Origin: a virus
Virus record (IMG/VR): IMGVR_UViG_3300023697_000607
Location: 1 to 24,782 of that record
Strand: one strand, 5' to 3'
DNA: 24,782 nt
The notes under the pieces are model-generated. The model was not told the origin of the DNA, made no database searches, and was given only the letters and a program-made list of their open reading frames with translations. Below are positions 1-6,425 of this stretch, piece by piece. A program made the position numbers and the translations under genes. The stretch's first letter is position 1. Every line of letters starts with the position of its first letter.

Positions 1-261
1 CCTAGAAGGCACGCAAACTGCACGGCAATAGCAGCACAGCCACGGCCCACAATCGCACGCTGTAGGCCCGCATATCAAGCCGCCATTCTGTGCGCATGGA
101 TAGCAGCATCAGCCCCTGACTTACCGCGCACGCGCACGCATACACACGCGCACATGCACGCGCTACGCGCACGCGGTCACACCCGCATGGGGGAGCGGGC
201 ACGCGCATCGGATCGGAGGTACCCCCGCGCTTATGCTACCCAAATTTAGGTCGCTATCACG
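1..261. other. Gene-poor region with alternating purine-pyrimidine tract
   Basis: I see no convincing gene here. Positions 125-163 alternate pyrimidine and purine without a break (CG, CA and TA steps), and a second alternating run continues to 175. One minus-strand frame is open through most of the region (start at 208 or internal ATGs at 109 and 97), but across the tract it encodes an implausible RVRVARACARVYACACAVS. Its last 35 residues, ending VRLWAVAVLLLPCSLRAF, look hydrophobic and might be a tiny membrane peptide, at very low confidence. Composition differs clearly from the genes upstream. It may be approaching the genome end or a boundary of the late region. Confidence 0.4.
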
Positions 262-275
262 GCTTAACGCTAAGC
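262..275 (-). other. Small perfect hairpin after the last gene
   Basis: GCTTA-GCGT-TAAGC on the minus strand is a perfect 5-bp stem with a 4-base loop, starting one base after the stop codon of the last gene. No T-run follows, so it is at best a weak or Rho-assisted end signal for the late transcript. Confidence 0.35.
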
Positions 276-276
276 A

Positions 277-666
277 TTACGCACGAATGCGGTAGCCATA
301 CAGACTAATAGCAGCGCCAGTGTTACCTGCACCGAAGGCTGGTACGCTAACAGTAATGGCGGTGTTTGCTGCTGAGGCAGGAATGCCATTAGGCCAGTCA
401 GGACTCCATGCTGTGTTAGGTGCGTTAGTATTAACGCCAGCGGGCACAGCCAAACGTAGGTTAGGGCCAGCAGCACCACAGCCAGTAGTGGTCACATCAA
501 TAGCAGAAGCGGCTGTTGCACCCGTACCAGTGATCTTAAAACCACGTAAGACGTTAATATAGCCGGGCACAGCAGGCATCACTGCGTTCATTGCAGCGTT
601 GGCGACTACACCCACGTTGATATTGACGGCTACTGCATCTGCGGGTAAGCCAAATTTGTCAGTCAT
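277..666 (-). CDS. Beta-rich protein of unknown function, possible decoration protein
   Basis: This 129-residue protein is called from the ATG one base after the Rz1 stop, with AAAGGATTAAC as ribosome binding site; an in-frame ATG further upstream falls inside Rz1 and is not preferred. The sequence is rich in Ala, Gly, Asn, Thr and Val with few charged residues: MTDKFGLPADAVAVNINVGV, then PGYINVLRGFKITGTGATAA, SAIDVTTTGCGAAGPNLRLA, PDWPNGIPASAANTAITVSV and GAAISLYGYRIRA. Alternating hydrophobic stretches suggest a beta-sandwich such as a capsid decoration or tail accessory protein. No signal peptide or catalytic motif is seen and I do not recognise the family. It is the last supported gene of the late operon. 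Confidence 0.72.
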   Translation of the reverse strand: MTDKFGLPADAVAVNINVGVVANAAMNAVMPAVPGYINVLRGFKITGTGATAASAIDVTTTGCGAAGPNLRLAVPAGVNTNAPNTAWSPDWPNGIPASAANTAITVSVPAFGAGNTGAAISLYGYRIRA

Positions 667-667
667 G

Positions 668-928
668 TTAATCCTTTGCCCACTCACGGAGAGCAGATTT
701 GTCGTTGTTACAGTTACGGAGAACCCAACGGAGCTGGCCCACGTAGGACACAAGCTCACCATTGGTTGTTACCCCAGTGGGGGAGGGCTCAGCGCAATCT
801 TGCAGGAGGCCAGCGGGAGGTAAGTCACGCTGTCGAACCTTGATGTACTCAGTGCTGCCGCAGCCAGTCAATGACAGGAGCAGGGATAGGCACACCAGCC
901 CACTCAGGAGCCAGCTTGATTGCCGCAT
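668..928 (-). CDS. Rz1: Outer-membrane spanin Rz1 (o-spanin lipoprotein)
   Basis: This 86-residue protein starts at the ATG inside the Rz gene (80-base overlap in a different frame), giving MRQSSWLLSGLVCLSLLLSL as a lipoprotein signal peptide with lipobox LTGC (Cys23). The mature part begins CGSTEYIKVRQRDLPPAGLL, with Pro residues as usual in Rz1. It continues with ELVSYVGQLRWVLRNCNNDK and ends ALREWAKD, a common Rz1/Rz1-like end. It is larger than lambda Rz1 because it extends past the Rz stop. The overlapping arrangement of inner and outer spanin is diagnostic. Confidence 0.9.
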   Translation of the reverse strand: MRQSSWLLSGLVCLSLLLSLTGCGSTEYIKVRQRDLPPAGLLQDCAEPSPTGVTTNGELVSYVGQLRWVLRNCNNDKSALREWAKD

Positions 929-1175
929 TTTCTGCGGTGATTGAGGCGCGTAATCGCCGCAAGGCCGCTTGGTCTTGTGCAGCCTTGAGCTGGGCCACAC
1001 GTTCAAGCCGCTTGGCCGTTTGTTCTTGGGCATCTAGAGCCTCCTTTTGGTCACGGATGACACCAGACTGTCGATCAATCACGATAGCCGCTTGCGCGGC
1101 CTTCTGGTGCATCCACGATGCGTACCCAGCGCACGCCAAACATAGGGCGCACAGGGCGGTTATGATGTATTTCAC
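849..1175 (-). CDS. Rz: Inner-membrane spanin Rz (i-spanin)
   Basis: This 108-residue protein starts at a GTG overlapping the previous stop codon (GTGA). The longer frame with an upstream ATG overlaps the GNAT gene and adds a charged leader before the membrane segment, so the GTG is preferred. Residues 3-20 (YIITALCALCLACAGYAS) form one N-terminal membrane anchor. A long coiled-coil periplasmic helix follows (RQSGVIRDQKEALDAQEQTA, KRLERVAQLKAAQDQAALRR), and the C-terminus IPAPVIDWLRQH is typical of Rz. With Rz1 it fuses the inner and outer membranes in the last step of lysis of Gram-negative hosts. The Rz1 gene begins inside it in another frame. Confidence 0.9.
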   Translation of the reverse strand: MKYIITALCALCLACAGYASWMHQKAAQAAIVIDRQSGVIRDQKEALDAQEQTAKRLERVAQLKAAQDQAALRRLRASITAENAAIKLAPEWAGVPIPAPVIDWLRQH

Positions 1176-1585
1176 AGGTTTACTTTCCAGTATAGGCCGT
1201 CTGCCCAGCCCCATTTGAAGTTTGGGGTGTATAGGCGAAAGCCAGCGCGTATTAGGCCGTTGGCCGAGCGCGTATTCCAGTTGGCTGTGTCCGTTATGCA
1301 GGTTCGCATGCCAGCCTTGCGCATGGCCTTGAAGGCCGCACGCAGAAGGCGGGGATATAAGCGGTTGCCCTCATGTTCAGGTAGGGTGCCCGCACGTTTG
1401 AGGTACCAACAGTCGGTATAGCGATACATGACTATGAACGCCACAGGCTCATGGTCGTTAAACGCAAGCCAGTATAGGCTTTGCGGCTCATCGTCGATAG
1501 GCTCATCACCCGGAAGACATGCCTTCTGCAAGTCGTGTATTGCTGCGCTATATGGACTGGCCTTTACTGTATATCTCTTAGACAT
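1172..1585 (-). CDS. GNAT-fold acetyltransferase-like protein inside the lysis module (gp13-like?)
   Basis: This 137-residue protein starts within the last codons of the lysozyme gene (22-base overlap) and ends in GTGA with the spanin gene. It has the GNAT strand order: an N-terminal helix, SLYWLAFNDHEPVAFIVMYR (paired strands), a helix in EGNRLYPRLLRAAFKAMRKA, then the strand GMRTCITDTANWNTRSANGL, with IRAGFRLYTPNFKWGWADGL near the end, the N-x-(A/S)-x-x-x-(Y/I)-x-K/R-x-G-F type motif of the family. Motif A is weak, so CoA binding is doubtful. T7 gp13, an internal virion protein missing from its usual place here, shows a similar layout (CWFVTSD..., helix, ...NTSHIRFLKTIGA). It may therefore be a relocated gp13 equivalent rather than an enzyme; this is inference. 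Confidence 0.75.
   Translation of the reverse strand: MSKRYTVKASPYSAAIHDLQKACLPGDEPIDDEPQSLYWLAFNDHEPVAFIVMYRYTDCWYLKRAGTLPEHEGNRLYPRLLRAAFKAMRKAGMRTCITDTANWNTRSANGLIRAGFRLYTPNFKWGWADGLYWKVNL
1543..1565 (-). promoter_or_regulatory. Candidate late promoter motif at the lysozyme/GNAT junction
   Basis: The minus strand reads GGCCAGTCCATATA then GCGCAG, proposed +1 G at 1548. It sits right after the lysozyme stop and inside the first codons of the GNAT-like gene (Ser-Pro-Tyr-Ser-Ala), upstream of the spanin genes. It shares GTCCATATAGCGC with the copy at 17078. Coding coincidence cannot be excluded. Confidence 0.3.
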
Positions 1586-2031
1586 AGGGCATTCTCGTCA
1601 CGGCGGCGCTTGGTTAGCCCAGCCAGCTTGACTGCCCCGGCGTAATCCCAGCGAAGTAGTTGATTGCAAGCGCCAATGTGGTCGCCAGCGTTGAGTTTCT
1701 TGAGTAATGTGGACTTAGCTAAGTTGCCTCGCCCCACATTGAAGGTAAAACTTGTGTAAGCGTCAAGCTCACCCTGAGTTAAAGGCACCTTAGCTAAATC
1801 AAGAACCGCAGTCGAGGCCTCTGCCGCATCAGCAGCGAGAAGCACAAGGCATTGTTGATCGGTACGTACTTGTCCCCGTTCTGCTGTGGCCGTGTGACCA
1901 TAGCAGATGGTGGGTACGCCCCATCCGTAGGCAGGGTCTTGATAAGCGGTGTTGCTCTTACCTTCGTGAGTGGCGATAAAGCCAAGCCCGGCCACGCTCA
2001 CCACAAGGGCTGCAAGTCGGGCTTTACTCAT
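1564..2031 (-). CDS. SAR-type endolysin, GH24 lysozyme (muramidase)
   Basis: This 155-residue protein cleaves the glycan backbone of peptidoglycan. After the short basic start MSKAR, residues 6-20 (LAALVVSVAGLGFIA) form a weakly hydrophobic Ala/Gly/Val-rich segment, typical of signal-anchor-release domains that hold the enzyme in the inner membrane until the holin collapses the potential. The GH24 catalytic triad is visible as E23 (HEGKSNTAY), D32 (YQDP) and T41 in TICYGHT, with an insertion (PAYGWGVP) between D and T. The later NVGRGNLAKSTLLKKLNAGD and RWDYAGAVKLAGLTKRRRDE blocks match the family. T7 itself uses an early amidase instead; a SAR lysozyme after the terminase is the phiKMV arrangement. 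The start is in TAATG with the upstream gene. Confidence 0.92.
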   Translation of the reverse strand: MSKARLAALVVSVAGLGFIATHEGKSNTAYQDPAYGWGVPTICYGHTATAERGQVRTDQQCLVLLAADAAEASTAVLDLAKVPLTQGELDAYTSFTFNVGRGNLAKSTLLKKLNAGDHIGACNQLLRWDYAGAVKLAGLTKRRRDENALCLRDIQ

Positions 2032-2525
2032 TAGGCGTTGTTAGTTACAGCTTGGGCACCAAACGTAGCCAGCAAGTTGCCGGATGTGTCACGCACACCG
2101 TTGACACCGGGCTGTGTATACGCCACAGTGATGGCAGACGCAGTGAATGCAGTGGTGCTGGTGAGCACAACAGTGTTGCCCACCACGGACACAGCAGCCA
2201 CAGGGCCACCTTGCGACAATGTGAAGGCAGAAGCCGCAGGCACAACAGTCGCATCCAAGCCTTCGCTCAGTGTGATAGTCAATGTCTTGGGTGCAGCAGC
2301 GCGGTTCACAACCGCAGAGGTGAACGTGGGCAACACGCTATCCACGAAAGCAGCAACAGCAGCTACGCAGGCGTTGAAGAATGTGGTCAAGCTCTTGGCT
2401 TGCTCAGTCTTGCCACCCTTGAGAGAGGCCATGACTTCGGTGTAGCTGATTGCTTTGACACATTGCTTCTGCAATTCGAGGCCGGAGCCGATAAAGCCGG
2501 GAGATGGGAGTGCATCGTATTTCAT
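2031..2525 (-). CDS. Ig-like/SwmB-like domain protein, possible virion surface protein
   Basis: This 164-residue protein follows the large terminase by two bases. Residues 1-65 are a helical segment (GFIGSGLELQKQCVKAISYT, SLTTFFNACVAAVAAFVDSV). Residues about 66-160 form a beta-sandwich-like module: TLTITLSEGLDATVVPAASA, FTLSQGGPVAAVSVVGNTVV, LTSTTAFTASAITVAYTQPG, then VNGVRDTSGNLLATF. The arrangement of L(x)LSE..., ...V..V....V.LT...., I.V.Y..P, and D.sGN.. is typical of SwmB/Big-type bacterial surface domains, which occur on phage decoration and fibre proteins. No catalytic residues are seen. It may decorate the capsid or bind host surfaces; this is inference. The ribosome binding site is weak. 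The stop overlaps the lysozyme start (TAATG). Confidence 0.72.
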   Translation of the reverse strand: MKYDALPSPGFIGSGLELQKQCVKAISYTEVMASLKGGKTEQAKSLTTFFNACVAAVAAFVDSVLPTFTSAVVNRAAAPKTLTITLSEGLDATVVPAASAFTLSQGGPVAAVSVVGNTVVLTSTTAFTASAITVAYTQPGVNGVRDTSGNLLATFGAQAVTNNA

Positions 2526-2527
2526 AT

Positions 2528-4288
2528 TTACTTTCTGTATTTGGCAAAGAGGCCTTTGCGCGTTGAGGGAACACCATAGCGGGTGTGGTTGAGTGGATCG
2601 CGGATAAGCTCAGCGTACTCTTTGTCACGCTGGCGCTTGACCGCATCATCTTGGTTCTGTTGGAGTAACGCCTGCCAGTAACGCACTGCGCCCTCAAGGG
2701 CATCAGCACGGTCATCATGGACTAGAGCATTCCGTTCGCGTGTCATCTTCGCAAGTTGATGAAACAAACTGTACTGCATGCGCAACGCCGGAGCGTACCT
2801 GTTGCAGTCCTCAATATCACGTTCGATGATTGACTCATTCACGATCAATGCACCTCGGCCAATGACAGGCTCTAAGGTGTTAATGATCCGCTGTTCTTTC
2901 TGGCCGTGTACCATGTCATCTTCGACGGCACACTTATGCACTTTGTGTAGTACGGGTAAGAACACTTCACGGAATGCACCGTAACCCATGTTCTTTTCAA
3001 TGATGATTGTGTTGGGCTTCCAAATGGCCACGCGCTTTGCAAGTTCTTCGAGTACGGTGAGAGAGTAACCACCGGGCAACCCGCCTATGTCTAGGAGGTA
3101 CACGTTGCCGTTGAGAAAACCAGTGACAGCGTAAGCCGTCTCGTCACCGTTAATACCGCCGCCCGCAGGATCAATATAACAAATGATCCCTTGGAACTGA
3201 GCAGTCTCAGGAGAAAGCTCGTGAGGTGTAGACACCTTAAAACCAAACGTGTGAACGTGGTAGTCACGAAGCGAGGCTCCACCAAAACCACGCACAACAG
3301 TCATAGGCATGCGCGATTGCACAGCCATCACAACAAGTTGTTCGAGTTTCAATGGGTAGCGTAATGCGTCCACCAGCTTGGTGTTCAGCATGTGCTGGAG
3401 TTGGAAGTAACTTGTACCTTGGTCGAGTTCTTTCTTTTGCAGAACGTCCTCATTCATCAGCACGGAGTCAATAGGCTGGCCTTGGTCGCCAAGCATACCA
3501 CCACCGAACGCTAGTTCAGGGTTCTGCTCAAGCCTGCGTACAATGTACGGGGCCAAGTGCTCGCCATAGTTCTCACGCTGCTTAGGAGTCGGATAGCGCC
3601 CGGGCCAAATGCGGATTGAAACTCCGCGCCCCGGCAAGGTATTGTAGATCGACTCCATACTCTGAGGCGTACCAAGCCAGATGATCCGGCCTGTCGAACA
3701 GATGGAGGTAAAGTCCAACGTCAAGTGCATGAGCTGTGCACGCTGCACCGCTGTCATTGAGTTCTTTGTAGATTCAATGTCGTCAGCGATGAGCAAGTCT
3801 GCACGCTTACCCTGCAAGTTACCTGTGATACCCACGCAGGCTACACTTGGTGATTTGTCCACGCCCTTTAGGGAGTAGTGCACATCGAAGTGCTCCACCG
3901 ACGAGCGGTCGCCGTTGTTTGTATCAGGTCGCATACACTCAAGTTCATCCATCGTCATAATGATTCGGATGATGAGCGTGCTAATATCACTCGCCTGTGC
4001 ACCACCCGCCGACAGAATCAGGCAGCGTGCACGGGGGTTGTGAATGAGAGTCCACACAGCGAACGCTGCGCAAATGGTTGTCTTTGCTTGACCCCGCTGA
4101 GCCTGCACCATAAGGTAGTGCGGGCCGTGAGCGATATACATCGCAATGTCATGCTGGATTTCGGTGGTACTGAAACCTAAGAGGTGCATCACCTCCTCAA
4201 GAAAAGGGATGAACTCGCGGTAGTGCTTCTGCACCACTTCGAGTTTGCGCCATCGTAGCAGCGCATTTTGTGTAGACTCGCGTGCCAT
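2528..4288 (-). CDS. terL: Terminase large subunit, T7 gp19-like
   Basis: This 586-residue protein equals T7 gp19 in length and is the ATPase-nuclease motor that packages DNA into the head. ATPase landmarks are Walker A at about residues 62-71 (QAQRGQAKTT), a likely C-motif region (SAGGAQAS), and Walker B at about 164-170 (DLLIADD) followed by E172. The nuclease domain is at about 370-535: D373 in IICYIDPAGGGINGDETAYA, E431 in NTIIIEKNMGYGAF, and the acidic cluster VHDDRADALEGAVRY (D525, D526, D529). All key residues are present, so it should be active. It lies downstream of the small subunit. After it the operon departs from T7 and continues with accessory and lysis genes. Confidence 0.96.
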   Translation of the reverse strand: MARESTQNALLRWRKLEVVQKHYREFIPFLEEVMHLLGFSTTEIQHDIAMYIAHGPHYLMVQAQRGQAKTTICAAFAVWTLIHNPRARCLILSAGGAQASDISTLIIRIIMTMDELECMRPDTNNGDRSSVEHFDVHYSLKGVDKSPSVACVGITGNLQGKRADLLIADDIESTKNSMTAVQRAQLMHLTLDFTSICSTGRIIWLGTPQSMESIYNTLPGRGVSIRIWPGRYPTPKQRENYGEHLAPYIVRRLEQNPELAFGGGMLGDQGQPIDSVLMNEDVLQKKELDQGTSYFQLQHMLNTKLVDALRYPLKLEQLVVMAVQSRMPMTVVRGFGGASLRDYHVHTFGFKVSTPHELSPETAQFQGIICYIDPAGGGINGDETAYAVTGFLNGNVYLLDIGGLPGGYSLTVLEELAKRVAIWKPNTIIIEKNMGYGAFREVFLPVLHKVHKCAVEDDMVHGQKEQRIINTLEPVIGRGALIVNESIIERDIEDCNRYAPALRMQYSLFHQLAKMTRERNALVHDDRADALEGAVRYWQALLQQNQDDAVKRQRDKEYAELIRDPLNHTRYGVPSTRKGLFAKYRK

Positions 4289-4551
4289 TAGTGCATACCC
4301 TCTGGCATGGCCTCGTGGAAGTCAGGAAGCACAGGAGGTGAGCGCTTGGCGCGTCGAGCCTCCATGATCTTCTCCAACTCGCCCAAGGCGTTGTCATCAC
4401 TTGGAGCACAGGTGATGTTGTTGTTTTTCAAGAAGCTAATCGCAGCACTGATCTCAGCAGCAGACGCTTCACCACCCTCGATACGCTCGGTAAGGTGAGT
4501 GGCAATAGCGTTATGCAACGTACTCAGTTGCGACTCAGTTGCCTTTGTCAT
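4288..4551 (-). CDS. terS: Terminase small subunit, T7 gp18-like
   Basis: This 87-residue protein starts MTKATESQLSTLHNAIATHL behind a GGAG ribosome binding site eight bases upstream; an in-frame ATG 18 bases earlier precedes that site and is less likely. T7 gp18 is 89 residues with similar layout: an N-terminal helical region, SAAEISAAISFLKNNNITCA matching the QLYNAINKLLDRHKF stretch, then a central GELEKIMEARRAKRS and a flexible C-terminus. It recognises concatemeric DNA and recruits the large subunit to the portal. It is followed directly by the large terminase, with TAATG stop-start overlap. Confidence 0.88.
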   Translation of the reverse strand: MTKATESQLSTLHNAIATHLTERIEGGEASAAEISAAISFLKNNNITCAPSDDNALGELEKIMEARRAKRSPPVLPDFHEAMPEGMH

Positions 4552-4759
4552 TGTGTTCTCCAATATCACAGCGCGGCTTTACCACGTCCTTGTAGATTTG
4601 GTAGAGCTTATGGCCGATCAACAGTGTTGTGTAGATGAGCGTGGCCCACAACACAAGTTCATTCACAGAGTAGCCAGCTACTGTTGCGATTGACACGGAA
4701 GTGGGTGGGCCGAGTTTGGTCACGACTGCCGCAGCAGTCTCGGTCTTGTGGTCGGTCAT
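4535..4759 (-). CDS. Class II-like holin, T7 gp17.5-like
   Basis: This 74-residue protein is called from the ATG one base after the previous stop (MTDHKTETAA); an in-frame ATG 51 bases upstream would extend back into the RCC1 gene and is not preferred. It has one clear membrane segment (about residues 32-56, VNELVLWATLIYTTLLIGHK then LYQIY) and a hydrophobic N-terminal stretch, then a charged tail (KDVVKPRCDIGEHNDKGN). T7 gp17.5 (67 residues) has the matching LNEWFYVAAIAYTVVQIGAK. Role: triggers lysis by permeabilising or depolarising the inner membrane, which would also release the SAR lysozyme encoded further on. It lies just before the terminase genes, as in T7, and overlaps the small terminase start by 17 bases. 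Confidence 0.85.
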   Translation of the reverse strand: MTDHKTETAAAVVTKLGPPTSVSIATVAGYSVNELVLWATLIYTTLLIGHKLYQIYKDVVKPRCDIGEHNDKGN

Positions 4760-4760
4760 A

Positions 4761-6416
4761 TTAGAAGACGATAGGTAAAGGTGTGTACGAGTTGTTCGAG
4801 TTATAGTCACCGTTCATGTATTGACCAGCATAACCCGACACCATAACCTGTCCATCATCCATGAGAAAGACGAGGCCACCCTCAGATGTATTACCATAGG
4901 CGGCAATATCTGTTACGGTACGCACACCAATAGGAGCAAGAACAGGAGAACTACGCACTGTAACATCACCTACGCCAAGCTGGCCGTTGCCATTGTAGCC
5001 CCACACATACACTGTGCCGTTAGCGAGAAGCGCTGCGCCGAAGTTGTATGAACCTGTACCACCAATAACGGCTTTCACTACAGTGTTGCCAACAGGAAGT
5101 TGCACGAAGGTGGAACTAACTGTTGCAGCAACAACACCATTAGCGGAGTAGTTGCCTGCACCACAGCCCCATAGCGTACCATCCGTCTTCTTAATAAGCG
5201 TAACGGGGTAGTCGTAGGTTGTTGTATAGCAGTCGGCCACACTGGTCGCACATTGCACAGGTGTAAACTGGTTTGCCAGTGTACCATTACCCAGAGGCCC
5301 ATAAGTGACGTTTGTTCCCCAGCCATGTAAGGTACCTGTGCTGTCAAGAGCAAAAGCACACATGTAACCGCCAAAGACTTTCACAATAGTCTTGCCTGCA
5401 AGCGTACCACCAGTGCGCTGCACGGGCAAGTTTGCCTGTGTTACGCCACCGTCACCAAGTTGACCATCACCGTTGTAGCCCCACGAGTACAACTTACCAT
5501 CAGAAGTAACTGCATAGCATGCAGTGTAGCGTTCACGGCCAGTAACTAATTGGGTCACGTTGGCAAGCACAGGTAACTGGACAAACTGGTTGCGTTGTGT
5601 AACGTCACCAAGCCCTAATTGACCGTAGCCGTTGTAGCCACAGGAGTGTACAGTACCATCACTGCAAAGTACGAGTACGCTTTGATAGCCTTCATTGCCT
5701 CCAGCAGTGGCTACTTGCACAACAGTCTTGTTGTAGATGGAGCTTGTAGATAGACCACTCGCGTAGAACGGAACAGTGCGTGCTGTTGTATCGTTCGCAC
5801 CAAGTTGACCGTAGCCGTTGTAACCCCACGACCACAATTTACCATTCACGTCTAAACAGTAGCGTGCACCATCGTGCGTCTCGTACAATTCAGCCGCGCC
5901 GGGGAAGCCAGTGGGGAAGCCCGGACGCACAGGTGTACTACGTGCAAATGTAGTGCCATCGCCAAGGTTGTAGTTGTCGTTACGTCCCCAACGGCGCACG
6001 GTGTTGTCATTCATAATGACACCAAAATTGCGGTAGCAAGCAGTCTGACGATTCTTTGATGCGTTGCAAAGTTTCTTTACCTTTGTGCCAGAGCGCACAT
6101 CAGGAGTACCCCATGAGGGCATACCAGATGAGTTGACCGTCAACACTTGACCAGCAGTACCAGCAGCTAGCGCGGCAAGTGTTGTACCATTATGGTAAAT
6201 TACTTCGCCAGCGGAGCTGGAGACACCTTGCGTACCCTGCGCAAACAACTGCCACTTAGGCCCGTTTACTGTAGGAGTTACTCCGATGGTTGCATCAGCA
6301 ATACAGACGTAACTATCGCCATTGTAGGAGACTACATCCTGCTTGCTATAGGTGGTGCCTGCGGCATACACACCTTTCCAAGAGAATGCAATCTTCCCTA
6401 AATTTACTGTACCCAT
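4761..6416 (-). CDS. RCC1-type beta-propeller protein 2, probable receptor-binding tail protein
   Basis: This 551-residue protein is a relative of the preceding gene. Residues about 8-58 form the same W-G-x-Y...Y...D-V-V module (FSWKGVYAAGTTYSKQDVVS, NGDSYVCIADA). A linker typical of phage fibres (GTAGQVLTVNSSGMPSWG, about 86-103) joins it to eight RCC1-like repeats, much closer to consensus than in the first copy: LWSWGYNGYGQLG, VHSCGYNGYGQLG, LYSWGYNGDGQLG, VYVWGYNGNGQLG. The repeats leave near-identical DNA segments (for example around 4985, 5470, 5625 and 5812), which could recombine to gain or lose blades. The start ATG is preceded by AAGGACTCATA. The stop is one base before the holin ATG. 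The receptor-binding role is inferred from position and fold. Confidence 0.86.
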   Translation of the reverse strand: MGTVNLGKIAFSWKGVYAAGTTYSKQDVVSYNGDSYVCIADATIGVTPTVNGPKWQLFAQGTQGVSSSAGEVIYHNGTTLAALAAGTAGQVLTVNSSGMPSWGTPDVRSGTKVKKLCNASKNRQTACYRNFGVIMNDNTVRRWGRNDNYNLGDGTTFARSTPVRPGFPTGFPGAAELYETHDGARYCLDVNGKLWSWGYNGYGQLGANDTTARTVPFYASGLSTSSIYNKTVVQVATAGGNEGYQSVLVLCSDGTVHSCGYNGYGQLGLGDVTQRNQFVQLPVLANVTQLVTGRERYTACYAVTSDGKLYSWGYNGDGQLGDGGVTQANLPVQRTGGTLAGKTIVKVFGGYMCAFALDSTGTLHGWGTNVTYGPLGNGTLANQFTPVQCATSVADCYTTTYDYPVTLIKKTDGTLWGCGAGNYSANGVVAATVSSTFVQLPVGNTVVKAVIGGTGSYNFGAALLANGTVYVWGYNGNGQLGVGDVTVRSSPVLAPIGVRTVTDIAAYGNTSEGGLVFLMDDGQVMVSGYAGQYMNGDYNSNNSYTPLPIVF

Positions 6417-6425
6417 TATGAGTCC

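Noticed and set aside
2-208. 68-codon minus-strand frame at the end of the window
   Set aside because: Its first half translates the alternating purine-pyrimidine tract into an implausible Arg/Val/Ala/Cys sequence, and there is no good ribosome binding site. Only the last 35 codons could conceivably be a tiny membrane peptide.
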